A stretch of DNA of 64,000 bases. It comes from Amoebidium appalachense. Lineage: Eukaryota; Ichthyosporea. Under the pieces are notes generated by a model. The model worked only from the letters and a program-made list of their open reading frames with translations, made no database searches and was not told the origin of the DNA. Below are positions 30,991 through 42,401 of the stretch, in pieces. The DNA is taken from the NCBI GenBank assembly GCA_963693365.1, contig CAVNZM010000002.1, positions 6,944,001 to 7,008,000 on the forward strand, written 5' to 3'. The position numbers and the translations under genes are program-made. Numbering within the stretch: position 1 is the first letter of the stretch; every line of letters starts with the position of its first letter.

Positions 30991-32550
30991 CTTCTTGGGA
31001 CGTGGGCACAGAGAGAAGTAAAATGAGTGGTAGACAGTTCTGTTGCACAAGGTGGGATATGGTTTTGTTGCTGTTTAGTTGCTGGCATCTTTGTCTCAGG
31101 CCATTGTTTATTTTCAAGGTCATTATCATTAGATATCATTAGATTATGATTAGATTTTTAGAAGGAAAATTTTAAATTTTTAGAAGGAAATTTTTAAATT
31201 GGTTTGGGTGGGCAGTACCTGGAGGCACCCCCCAGTCGGGACACCAGCCGGCCGGCATCCTCAGCCGGGTTCTCTTCCCCCCGTATGTCACGTGACCGGC
31301 CCACTAGACCGACCACCCCAGAGTCTGCGCTGCACCAGGTGGGTGTCTGCATGCACCCATATATGGCAATGCGCCAAATGTGCCATATATGGCAATGTCC
31401 AAATGCGCCCATACATGGCAATACTCCTTAATGCGCCCATATATGGCAATGCACAATTTGCCCCCATAAATGGCAATGCTCCTATGTCAATGCTCCAAAT
31501 ATGCCATGTATGGCAATACTACTAATGCGTGCATGCATAATTGTCCAAATATGGCGGTTTTCTGTTGTGGCAATATAGACCGGACCGCGGCGGCCGGCGG
31601 CTCAGATCGACCGAATAAAATGAAGCATAGCGATCATAGGAAAGACACATGTAGTTGACCTTTTTTTCAATTTATTACCTTCTATTGCAGCCAGAACCCA
31701 TTATATGCTTAATATAAAATACGCAGGAGGCAAAGACGCTTATTTTGATACCTTCACATACCTTCACATACTGAGCGCAAGACGAAGCCGCAAACTTTCG
31801 TATAGTAGAACGGTGATAAATACCCCCTTTATAGTAGCGTTTGAAAGTTTGAGTTTCATATCAGTATTGACCAAGCAAATAGCTTAGCTCAAATTCATAG
31901 TCTCCCCCCGATGCATCGACCGTCGCTGATCAGACTGACCGTGAGGAGGCCGCTGGCGGCGGCCTGGCGTACTACAAAACCAAGTCTTACTTAGAGAAAA
32001 ACAAGGGTTTTTCTTCGCGCCAAGGACCAATTCGTAAAAAAAAAAAAAACTGCGTTTCCTTGTGGACATTTAGAGCTCAGCATTGTTAGGCTTATACTAG
32101 GTTTAGAGGGCTGATATTTATGGATGAAAGTGGATCCGGGCCCACTTGCTATATTCAGGACACTACGTTTTATTCCGCGATGTGGCTCACGGTCAGGTCT
32201 ATATGGCAATGCTCCAAATGCACTCATGTATGGGATTGCTCCAAACACAATGCAATGCTCCAAACACACCCATATCAGGCAATGCTCCAAATTTCCCCAT
32301 ATATGGCAATAGTCCTGCGCTTAGCTGTGGTCTTCATCGTCTGCTTGCCTCTTCTTTGTGTTCTATCAGTGATCGTGTTTCGTAGGTGAACTATGCAAAG
32401 AATCGCAAGTAGGCGCCACAGCAATGACCCCCCCCCCCCCCCCCCCCCCCATATCAATTTCCGCACACCTGCATGTGTGGTCCTTCCATGAATTTTGTAC
32501 TCAGCACTATGTAATCCATCCACACTTCGCTGTCCCCCCCCCCCCCCCCC

Positions 32551-32581
<31 letters not shown>

Positions 32582-32914
32582 AAACACCTTAAAAAAAAAA
32601 AAACCAACCCCTCTCTACCCCCCCCCCCCCCCCTTCCCCCCATCCCACGCACCAAAACCGGTAAATCTCACGATATGTATCTCTGCTCACACATTTCTAC
32701 ACATCTCGGATACGTGAGCAGCAGCGGCCCCCTGCGTCGGCCACCCCCCCGGCCCTACCACCCACACGGGCCCAGGCGTTTCTGCCTGCTCCCACAACAC
32801 ACAGGGTAGGTCCCGTACCTCAACATGACCCCTAAGTATTTGCTTATAAAACACATCAAAGGGCCTTCCATCTTCTAGAACATTAGAATCGGGAGTTGGG
32901 GGATGTGTGTGTGT

Positions 32915-32945
<31 letters not shown>

Positions 32946-33081
32946 GGGGGGGGGGGGATGTTTGCCTGTTAGGCGCATGTGACGGCTCCTTTACCTCTTC
33001 TGCTCCTGCCCTTTCATCACTCTTTGCATCTTCTTGAGGGCTACTGCTTTATCAAACACCTACCATCTGGCATAGCTCCCA

Positions 33082-33120
<39 letters not shown>

Positions 33121-33538
33121 CCCCCATGGCTGATGCTGCATACTTGAATGTTTGCCTTTGCATGTGTCCTGCATCATGCTTCTCATCGTCTATGCGTACT
33201 TCGTACTGTGTTCCGCATTCAAACCCCCCTCCTTCTCCTCCTCCTCCTCCTTCGGGAGGAAGGAAATGGGCTCAATTGTGTTGCATACATGCACCTTTTT
33301 TGTTTGCATTCTGCATATCTGCGTTGTGTTTTCTGTATTGAAATATGGACTGGATACTGCGAAAGCACCTGAAATTCGTTACTGCGGGTGTAGTTTTTCG
33401 AACGTCGTCCTTTCGGATGTGAACATCCCCCCCCCCCCCCCCCCCCCCCCCCCCTGTCCCCCCGCTCTCGCTTCGGATCCCTCCACCACAACCTTCGTGT
33501 CACCACGTCCACCACATCCATTACCCATCCCCCCCCCC

Positions 33539-33569
<31 letters not shown>

Positions 33570-33621
33570 ACACACACCACCACCACCATCACTTTTGCCA
33601 CAAGAGCTGACTAGATCCCCC

Positions 33622-33656
<35 letters not shown>

Positions 33657-33776
33657 ACCACCACCACCACTCAGCCACGGGCCAATTCTCCCACAACACT
33701 CTCAACAGCGTCAAATCCAAGCGGGGCGGCCGGGGGCTCAATCCGTCTTCCCTCGGTGCCTGATGTCATCCGGTAA
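28865..33776 (+). CDS. C-terminal part of a Ser/Pro-rich protein, 5' part uncertain
   Basis: Five exons: 28865-28950, 29892-29978, 31216-31338, 32722-32805 and 33675-33776, the last ending in TAA. From the end of the first exon onward every exon is a whole number of codons with phase-0 borders, and all join without a stop. The first exon is helical ([20 protein letters not shown]). The rest is low-complexity and polar: [60 protein letters not shown] and [14 protein letters not shown] at the C terminus. This looks like an unstructured, probably phosphorylated tail behind a helical domain. I do not recognise the family. The 32722 exon has a tandem acceptor (CAG repeated). The donor at 29979 runs straight into (GT)n. 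A poly-C-tailed repeat lies in the last intron. Confidence 0.7.
30007..30153. repeat. (GT)n then 37 G
   Basis: Starts within 30 bp of the donor at 29979, which itself opens into GTGTGTG. An example of the (GT)n-(G)n compound. Confidence 0.95.
31350..31525. repeat. Array of CCATATATGG-containing units
   Basis: About six imperfect units of 26-30 bp, consensus GCTCCAAATGCGCCCATATATGGCAAT. Strict CC(A/T)6GG boxes lie at 31357-31366, 31383-31392, 31437-31446 and 31464-31473; others are off by one base. The array starts 12-20 bp after the donor of the exon ending at 31338. Confidence 0.8.
32196..32310. repeat. Second array of the CCATATATGG-type units
   Basis: Three or four units alike to those at 31350-31525 (ATGGCAATGCTCCAAATGC; CCATATCAGGCAATGCTCCA), with one strict CC(A/T)6GG box at 32297-32306. 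Same orientation as the first array; both lie in one intron of the Ser/Pro-rich gene. Confidence 0.72.
33126..33236 (+). repeat. SINE-like poly-C element, subtype 2, truncated copy G
   Basis: Matches the last 100 bp of copies E and F from TGGCTGATGCTGCATACTTG to CGCATTCAAA and a short C run interrupted by CTCCTT. Lies in sense in the last intron of the Ser/Pro-rich gene. Confidence 0.75.
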
Positions 33777-34845
33777 ATATTGGGGAATCTTCGGGTAATC
33801 CGTTTGTAATGTGCACATGGCCGTAGGAATCTGTAAGTAGCTGTTATACGTTGCGCACGGTGCAAAAGTTCAGGAATGGTGAAGCGATGTGATAAGCTTT
33901 AGCACTATGTAGAGCTGCCTACTATTTTTTTCATTTCTTTTTAACCTCCATTTTTAATATCTCGAAGGGGCTGGTTCCCCGCACGGTGTATGTAACTACT
34001 GAATGACATCAACTCGGGAGTTAACTCGTCGAATACACTGTCCTGCTTGGGCCGTGCAAGATTCAAGTGATGCTGTGAAATGCCATGTTTTTTGGACATT
34101 GTGGGTGTGCGCGACAAGTGGGCACACCAATGACAATTGGATGTTATAACTCCCAAGTCATCGCATGTGTTACAGGTGGTTCAGATGTGTATATTCGTCA
34201 GAACAGATTGAAATAGACACATGTACAGATATGTTGCCCCACCCCCTCCCTTCCCCATCAATTGAGTCTAATATTAGACACACACTTTCACAGTTTGTCA
34301 GACTGATAAAATGCGCCCCGGAGAGTCTCTCGTAATTCATATTCGCATCGGGGGGGAGGGGTGGTGGAAGAGGGAGGGAGGGTATGTGCTCTTCATTAAC
34401 GACATGTATGTAAGCTGAGAGGAGGTGCAGGCACCAAGGCCAACAGTACTTCCACCCGACAAGTTACACAATAGCGCCATATGGGTAAAAAACGTCGTTA
34501 CAATTTATGATTTTCGCATGTTAAAGTTACTACTTAAGCTAATTAGCCTGCAATCCTCATGAAATAACCGCCGGAGCTAGTCAGAAGTGGAACATTTGCG
34601 TACGTTGTATGTATGGTAATGGTTGGGTTGTTAATGTTCTGTCGTTTGCGGAAGGGGCGACAAGAAGGGGAGGGCCGGGGAGGGGGAGGGGCGGAGGGAT
34701 GGGGGGGGGAGGGGGGGGAGGACGGGGGGGGGAACGACGGCGCTCGGCGAATATATAGCGAAGACAGTACAGTAGCCTACACTGTGATCAAGATCTAGAA
34801 ATTTTGAAAGAGGCCATCATGCGTGCGCATGCACAGAAGAGTGCG

Positions 34846-34932
34846 CGTAACTCCATTAGACGGACTTTGCCTAGCAGGCCCCAAGTGAGCGTAACTCCAC
34901 TAGAAGGACTTTGCCTAGCAGGCCAAGTGACT
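34846..34932. repeat. Direct duplication of 44-45 bp
   Basis: GCGTAACTCCATTAGACGGA...GCCTAGCAGGCCCCAAGTGA is followed at once by a second copy with three differences. Confidence 0.8.
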
Positions 34933-34995
34933 CCTCCGCCCATCATGCCAGGAAAAAGGGAAAACTGGTGCTACCCTCAATTCCCAAGCTCCTAG

Positions 34996-35160
34996 GGTGT
35001 GACGTAATATTTGGCACGAAATTTATTTGGCACGAGCCTGCAAAACGGTGAAAATGGGGCAGGATGTCGCCCAGGCACCGACAGGAGCTTGGGGATACCC
35101 CTGGATGTGCTCCGCTAGCGGGCTGGTGCCAAATAAATTCGTGCCACATTTTACGTCACC
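34996..35160. repeat. Foldback (inverted-repeat) element
   Basis: The left arm at 34996-35034 (GGTGTGACGTAATATTTGGC...) and the right arm at 35125-35160 are reverse complements with a few mismatches, about 90 bp apart. Further TGCCAAATTATTTGG motifs follow to about 35205. Likely a small MITE or the remains of one. Confidence 0.6.
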
Positions 35161-35450
35161 AGGTTCGTGCCAAATTATTTGGTGCCAAATTTATTTGGGG
35201 CATAAATGGGTCGGTTCGAACTATTATGGGTCGAATCAGCTCGAATCGTTCCTGACCCGTTTTCTGACCCGTTTTTGTGGCTCATCGTTGGTGGCGTCTG
35301 ATTCGAGGAATAAACTCGAAAGGCGGGCTAAGCAAGACCACGTCAACCACGTGCAGGTGGTGGCGTACTTGAACGGGCAGTCACAGCCTGGACTGGCAGT
35401 TGACAGGTGTGACACAGCGCTAGCATCCTTATCATATTGCAGTAGGCTCA

Positions 35451-35460
35451 TATAAAAATA
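35451..35460 (+). promoter_or_regulatory. TATA-like box before the OTU gene
   Basis: The run TATAAAAATA lies 63 bp upstream of the candidate ATG at 35523, in otherwise mixed-composition DNA. Position and sequence fit a core promoter; there is no other support. Confidence 0.35.
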
Positions 35461-35522
35461 ATAAAAACAGACAACACCCTTTAATGCTCGATCATAACTG
35501 ACAGTACATATTTTGTGTGAGC

Positions 35523-35882
35523 ATGGGTTACAAACATGCTCGCGTCCGCATTGGACGTGGGCAAGGCCATTGGGCTTTGCTGAGGATTCTCGTTCATGTT
35601 ATCCTCGCCTTTTGTCTTTTGGCTGCAGCGGGTTCAACAAACAACCCAGATGGGGTGAACAAAAAAGTCATTAAGGAAAACAAATCTTGGTCTAAAGATC
35701 ATGCCAAGCTGGAACAGTCATTCGTTGCACGGTACATTGATTATTGCATAGCGGATCATGAGGACTCTGTCGAAGCTGGCACGTGCCCTCCCCAGCCCTT
35801 CCTCAGGGATTGGGTGTGGCATCAAACCCGTCATGGCGGCCGGATAGATGCATCTACAGCGGAGGGAGTCCATCAGGTGATT

Positions 35883-35913
<31 letters not shown>

Positions 35914-36440
35914 CCCCCCTCTCTCCCCACCACCCCCTGCCTCTTTTCCACTTTTTCTCTCCCCTCCCCTGTCTCTCTGTTCTGGGCCTTACAGGTGGTT
36001 CCTCCGTTTTAGAAGTTGTTTTTTATGTAATACGTTAGGTGTGTCCTTTTGCATCTTGTGGATACCAATGCCTTCACCGCTCAGGCCTTCCCTTGCACTT
36101 AATCTTATGGACCTTTGTGCCTCTCCCATGATCTGTTTGGCATGGCATGCTGCCTTTTCTGCTTTGGCTTGCCTCTTATATGTTGCTATCACCCGATAGG
36201 GTATGTGTGGCAACGTGTTCCATATGTTTTGTGTGACCATTCTGTGCAGTGTACCCACTTAAAGCCCACTCCTCCGCTTTTCCCCCTTCCCTCCCTTCCC
36301 CTTTAAGCATACAATTAGTCAAGAGGCAGTACAGGATAGTGGGTAGAGAGTTTCTGTGTGTCACGGTGTATGCCTGTGGGTGTGTGCTTGTCTGTGTGTG
36401 TATGTGCCTGTGTGTGTGTAGTGAGTGTGTGTGTGTGTTG

Positions 36441-36489
<49 letters not shown>

Positions 36490-38391
36490 TTGTGTGTGTA
36501 ATGTGGGTGGGTGGGTGGGTGGGTACAGAGAAGGGGGAGAGGGGGGGGGGGGGGGGGGCGTGTATGTGTGTGCCTGTGTGTGTATGTTAAAGACAGGGGA
36601 GGGGGGGAAGGGGGAGAGGTCAGGGTAGGGAGAAAGGGAGGGAAGGATGGGTGGGTGGGAGGGTTGGAGGGAAGGAGGGAGGGGGAGAAAGGGTAGAGGG
36701 AGGGATGGCGGAAAAGACAGAAAGAGAGGGGCAAAGAGAGGAGGGCAGTCGGTAAAGAGGAAGGGCGGGAGGGTGGGACGGAGAGGGAGAAGGGGGAAGT
36801 GGAGAATTAGGGCAGGGGGGGGGGGCCGAGAGCAAGAGGGGGGGTGGGGAGGGTGTGGGCGGTGTGTGTGTGTGTATGTGTGTGTGTATGTATGTTGTGT
36901 GTGTGTGTGGGGGGGGGGGGGGGGGGGGGGGGTTGGATGGGGGATTCGGTTGGGAGTGGGTTCTTTATAGACCTGGCAACCATTGACCAGCTATTCTCTC
37001 ACCCTGTCTTTGTGTTCACTCTGCAGCTTATGGCAATAATGGCAACCGTTCCTTGCCTGAGTGTGGTATGGAGGTTGGGTCTTTCGACAGTGATGGCTCT
37101 GACGATGACGATGAGGGGTCAAGTGACGAGAGCCCCGGTTCATTCAACGTGTCAACATGTGTGCGCCTAGCAGGCCGCAAGCTTAACGCCCGGCGTGCGA
37201 TGCGCAAGCTGATTGGGTCTGTGCACAGCTCCGAAGGGTTTGCTTTAGCAGCACAGGACCCGGATCATCTGCTCTTCACTCTAGTGTTCTTTGACGAGGC
37301 CGTGGCAGCAGACATACAGCTTGCCAGGTGCTTCCTGCCGAACCCCCCCCCCCCCCCCCCCCCCTTCCCCTCCAACGCCCCCCGCTCCTCCCTCTCGCCT
37401 CTCCCCCCCCTTTCCCTGCAGGGCCTCCTCCCCTTTCCCCCATCCCCCTTCCCCCTCCCCCCCCCCCCCCTCCCCCCCCTCCCCCCCCCCCCCCGCCCCC
37501 TTTTCTGCATCCCCCTCCCCCTCTCCTCCTTCCCACAATTCTTCCTCCCAACTGCTCCACCTCCTTACTTCCTTGCACGTATCAATCCATCTCTCCTTCC
37601 AACCCAAGTGACACCAGTTTTTTGTCAGACAACCTGCCTCCCCAGGCCCACTTATTATGCCTGTCCTGTTCCCCTCCCCCCCCCCCCCCTCTCCCCCCTC
37701 AGGAGGGCCTCTGCCCATTCGTCCCTCCTTTTCAAGTCCTCCATTACCTCTTACCTCCCCTAATTCTCATTATTCTCTAATAGTATACCTATATCTTCCA
37801 TCCTACCTTTTTGGAAGCTCCCTGCTTCTCTTCCACCTATTTGAAAGCATCTGCATCTACCCCCCCCAGGGGAATAGGTCGAAACTCGGGTACTGTGGAT
37901 GACGTGGGCCCCCCCTGAGGATGGGCTCTGCTTATTATGCATACTCTTTATGTATGGCTTGCATTCTGCATCGTGTTATCCGTTTGTTCTTGTGTACTTC
38001 GTACTTTTTGACGCATTCAAAACCCCCCCCCCCCCCCCCCCCCCCGTTCATAGCCCCTCCTTCATCAGTACTCCCTTACACCTGCCCGGCCCCCTTCAGA
38101 GTGCCTAACCCCCTCCCCCCACACACACACACCCCTCCCCTTTCACACACCTGCACACACGAACGCACCCATGCATGCACGCATGCACCCTCCCTCGCAG
38201 CCACGAGCGCACACACTCTTATTCACTTATAGAATTGTTAATAATCTAATGCCCCCCCCCCCCCCCCAACCCCCCCCCCCCAACCCCAACCCACCCACAC
38301 ACGCACACACACACACACGCCAAGGTTTCCCTTGTTCTGCTCCTCGGCCTTTCCGCCTTCCCCATAATCTGTCTTTCTCTCTCTTCCCCCC

Positions 38392-38425
<34 letters not shown>

Positions 38426-40922
38426 ACCAATCCCACCCCACTGTCACCCACCCCACCACCACTGCCCTACGTCACCCTCCCACTTCTTGTCTTTGCTTAT
38501 TCTTCCTTGTGATGTGCAACACAGGGACATATCCGGGCCACCTGAGGTCCAGCAACAACGCCTTCTTCAAATTCTGGGTGCCTGGAGAATGGAGCTTATG
38601 GAAACACCCGCTGACGGCAACTGTTTGTTTCATTCGGTGTGGCATTATATCAATCAGTATCTACAAAGCGGTCATGTAGCTACCCGTGAACACCTCAACA
38701 CATTGGGGTTTACAGCTAATATGGAGCCTATAGAGGCGATTGGACGGCTACGCGAACTAATGGTAAACGAATGGCGGCGAAATCTAGCAGAATACCAAGG
38801 ATTCCTTTCAAGGGTGACCCTCGCATACGTAGCTGATGATTTCCGCTGTCCTCGGCGCGCCCATTTTGCTTCTGCAGCCGGTGACGCGATGGTGCTGGGC
38901 TTAGCCAACGCACTCCGCATACCAATAACCATTTTTAGCACGATTGCCAATCACGGTGTAGTTGCGGTCACTCCACCCACCGTCATCGAACCCAACATTG
39001 CCATACCCGTATCACTTAACGGTGCAGCAGATCATTACTCAGTGGTAATACCTCGCTTGTCGCATGCGAACAAAATCTCGGACAACAACCAAACACAGAC
39101 ATCACACTCAGTTGACACGGAAAACTCGACGGAGTTGGCGTCTAACGCTAACACAACTGACACGTTCGGTGGGTTGCCCGCCAAGGGCTGCAGCTGTAAT
39201 AGAAACAGTAAGGATAGAACACGTTTTTTTTGTGGTTTTAAGAACGGCGGGGGAAAAGTGCAGGCATACGATGGGCATGAGCGTTGCATATGCGCAAAGA
39301 ACAAGCGGGCATGCACCCAGGCATGCAGGTGTGAGAATTGTGGCAACAGGTGAGCCGTATGATATGCATTTGCTACTTTTCTTCTTTTGCATCCTCTATT
39401 TGCCCACACTTGGTACTTTATAATCGAAACCTTAACTTGGCCAAATCCAGGTATTTCTGCTTGTCCCTCTCTTTATTCCCCCCCCCCCCTTTCCCCCCCT
39501 CTCCCTCCCCCCCCCCCCCCCCCCCCCCCCGGGAGGGGAAAGAAAAGCCCCCTCTCCCAATCCCCTCCCCCTCCTGTATCCGTCGTTTCATGATGTCTAA
39601 CCCCTCCTCCTCCCCCCCCACCTTCCCCACTGCTCACCACCTGCACACCCGCACACCATACACAAACTTAAACACACACACGCATGCACGTGTGCACGCA
39701 CACACACAGCCCCTCCCCCCCCCCCCCCCCCCCCCCCCAAACACACACACACACACACACACAATGCATCCGCGCATCATGGTCCATGCATACACGTGTG
39801 TGGATAGATGCACAGGTGCACGAATCCACGCACGCACGCACCCACAGAGCACGTGTGCGCACGCACACACAAACACACATGTGTACACGTGCGCGCGCAT
39901 TCACACGCACACACAAACGCACATACACATGCAGTCATGGACAGCGGCCAGAGCCAAACCGTCCAGGTCGCCCGTCTACCATGCAGTTGCATTTATGCGG
40001 CGAAGGGGGGAACCTTTCCCTGAGAAGTGGTGATGGGTCCAACACCACCCATACGGCCAACACAACAGCCACCAGGGGCAAGGCCACTGCCACGGTTCCA
40101 ACGCAAAGGCGGCGCGCACGATTCACGCAAACACGAACCACAGATCAGAATGGTTTGGAGTATTATGTGTCTGTGGGCGAGGAGGTACGTTCGGGTAGAT
40201 GGTCGGATGCGGAGACCGCGTTGATTGAAAGTATTGTTATTTCGCTTGCGGAACAAAAGTTGCCGGCAACAGAGGAGGACATATTTGCACATTACCATGC
40301 AGCATTGGAGGGCAACGAGGAGGGTGTGGGGCTGGATGCCATCCTTTCCAAAACATTGAAACAAATCAAGTCAAAAATAGAACACATTGAGAAGGAAAGA
40401 CGTTTGCGTAGTCAGGTGGCCGCCGAGGTGAGGGAGGAAATCGCGAGGGCTAAGGAAGCCGCTGCTAGGACAGTTACGGAGAAAGCAAGCGAGAGAGCAC
40501 GAAACACGAAACGTGGGCTGAAGTCACAGAGTAATTCACAGACTGCCCCGTCAAAGAAGGCCAAGCCCAGCGGCCTTTCACGTGCAAGCACCAACACAGG
40601 TGTTGCCCCTCAGGAGCATGATCCCACCAGTTCGTCAACCGATTCGGCGGATGAATTCCAAAGCACCCAACAGTCTGGGGTGATTCCCCCTAGCCAGCAC
40701 CCGCACCATCCGCAAGCGTTCCACCCCAGTTATTATCACACATACCCGAGCACGATAGCCAGTGCACAATGTAGCGTCTGTCAACTGACTTTAGCAATCC
40801 CTCCCCATCTGTGTCATACTTACATGCAATGCTGTAGGTGCAAGGCCATGTTGTATGCTCTGGTCACCGCTTTTGGCATCCGCCTGCTCAGTTTTAGTGT
40901 CACGGATAATAGGTGGAAGTGA
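35523..40922 (+). CDS. OTU-type cysteine protease with CXC, SANT/Myb-like and Cys4 motifs
   Basis: Exons: 35523-35876 (less certain), 37027-37327, 38525-39349 and 39935-40922 (TGA). Exons 2-4 join in phase (AG|G = Arg; AG|T = Ser). Exon 1 encodes a signal-like hydrophobic run (LLRILVHVILAFCLLAAAGS) and would need a different acceptor, e.g. 37062, to stay in frame. Exon 2 is acidic (DSDGSDDDDEG). Exon 3 carries an OTU domain: ETPADGNCLFHSV holds the Asp and nucleophilic Cys, and ADHYSVV the histidine. It is followed by a Cys-rich CXC-like cluster ending CTQACRCENCGN. Exon 4 has GRWSDAETALIESIV with a later SKTLKQIKSKI, as in SANT/Myb DNA-binding folds, a Lys/Arg-rich linker, and a C-terminal CSVCQLTLAIPP...CCRC motif like an LSD1-type zinc finger. 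OTU enzymes cleave ubiquitin chains; the other modules imply nuclear DNA or chromatin binding. It may be a transposon-derived or domesticated gene. No transposase core or terminal repeats seen. Confidence 0.8.
37868..38045 (+). repeat. SINE-like poly-C element, 5'-truncated copy C
   Basis: Matches the last 160 bp of copies A and B (AGGGGAATAGGTCGAAACTC to GACGCATTCAAA) and ends in a C run. The 5' part with the 5S-like boxes is missing, as in 5'-truncated retroposition. Lies in sense in intron 2 of the OTU gene. Confidence 0.8.
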
Positions 40923-41460
40923 GCCAATCCCTCCACGTAGTTTTTTATTTTTCTAATTGTTATTGTGGCTGCCAGCTGCTTTGGGGTCAGGTGGCAAACG
41001 TAGGGCATGTCTAGTAGGTTCGATTAGTATGGGATTTGGCATCATGATGCCAAGACTTAGTCAATACAGTAACTTAAGAATCAGTTTGTTAGGTGTTAGT
41101 TGTAACATTTAACTTCCAGTAATGTTCAGCATGTCAGAGTGGTAGTTTATGATTGTAATGTTACTTACAGTTTAACTGTAATGTCACGGTGTATGTAGAG
41201 TATGCTGTCACATTCAATGCACACACACGGCACACACACATGAACATGCACACACGCAACCACATACACGTCAAGCACACACTACGTATACATCCATGCA
41301 TGCGACATTCGCCTTTTTAATACCTATGATATCATTACGTAGTCAAAATACCATAATAATAATGTGTAGAAGTGATTGCAGGTCAGTTTCACATGCTGCA
41401 GCTGTTTTATTAATAATGACACCGTAAATTAATGGCAAGCACACTGCAGACTCGGACTTC

Positions 41461-41468
41461 CCCCCCCT

Positions 41469-41509
<41 letters not shown>

Positions 41510-41516
41510 AAAAAAA

Positions 41517-41547
<31 letters not shown>

Positions 41548-41564
41548 TTCCCACCTCGAAATTT

Positions 41565-41614
<50 letters not shown>
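41461..41614. repeat. C run, A run, C run and 48 G
   Basis: C-rich block, 17 A, about 28 C, a 19 bp mixed spacer, then 48 G. The C and G runs are complementary and could fold into a long hairpin. Confidence 0.95.
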
Positions 41615-42401
41615 CTTGGGAAACGAGGGTGCAACCGGAAAACTACCGAAGGTCAGCGAAGGACAAATCCGCCAAGTTCATGCTGATTGGTTCACACCGC
41701 ACCACCAGGGGGGAGCAAAACATGTTACCTGGTGGCGCAAACAGGGCGCTAACTGGCCCTGACAGAGTAGGAGGCCTTGTAACTGGCAGGCTGGCAGGCC
41801 GCACCAGCGCAGCTCTGGCTGCGCCGGCTGCACACGATGCTCCAAGCTATATACTGGGGAAAAGGGAGCTGTGACTGTGTTGCTGCTCACAAATTTCAAA
41901 ACCAGGGGTACGGATAACTCGGCATATGGGCATCTCGGATGATCATCTGATGTTGTATGTGCGGGGAAGGAGGGCAAGTACAACTTACTCCGGTGTTTGC
42001 CGGTGTTAGTGCAAAGTTTTGACACTCACAGCCTGTGGTTAAATTTTGTGACTCTTTTCTCATTTCAACTATACTGCAATATTGTTACAATATTTAGTAT
42101 AATTATTGAGTTGCTTAATGGGGGCTTCGACTGCTTCACAATTCGAACATGCGTTGGACGAACACTACAGCAACAGGCAGAGACCACAAGCCACACTCCA
42201 GTCTGCGGACACTCACGCAGAAGAATAAAGGTTCAGCACCCAAAAATGTCACAGAAGGCCAGGAGACAGCCAAGTAAAAGATAGGCTATAACGACTGCAG
42301 AAAAAAGTAGACATAGCAAGAGTGCAGCAAATGTGCCATTTCGCCTACATCATGTGCAGAGCGAAATCGGACTTTTTCACAGAGAAGAGTACTAGTATTA
42401 A

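Larger units (their letters stand above)
33777..35522. other. Spacer between two plus-strand genes
   Basis: Complex, mostly unique sequence with one short purine block at 34660-34735. A 44-45 bp direct duplication lies at 34846-34932, and a foldback element at 34996-35160. No open frame is persuasive. A TATA-like run before the OTU gene closes the spacer. Confidence 0.5.
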
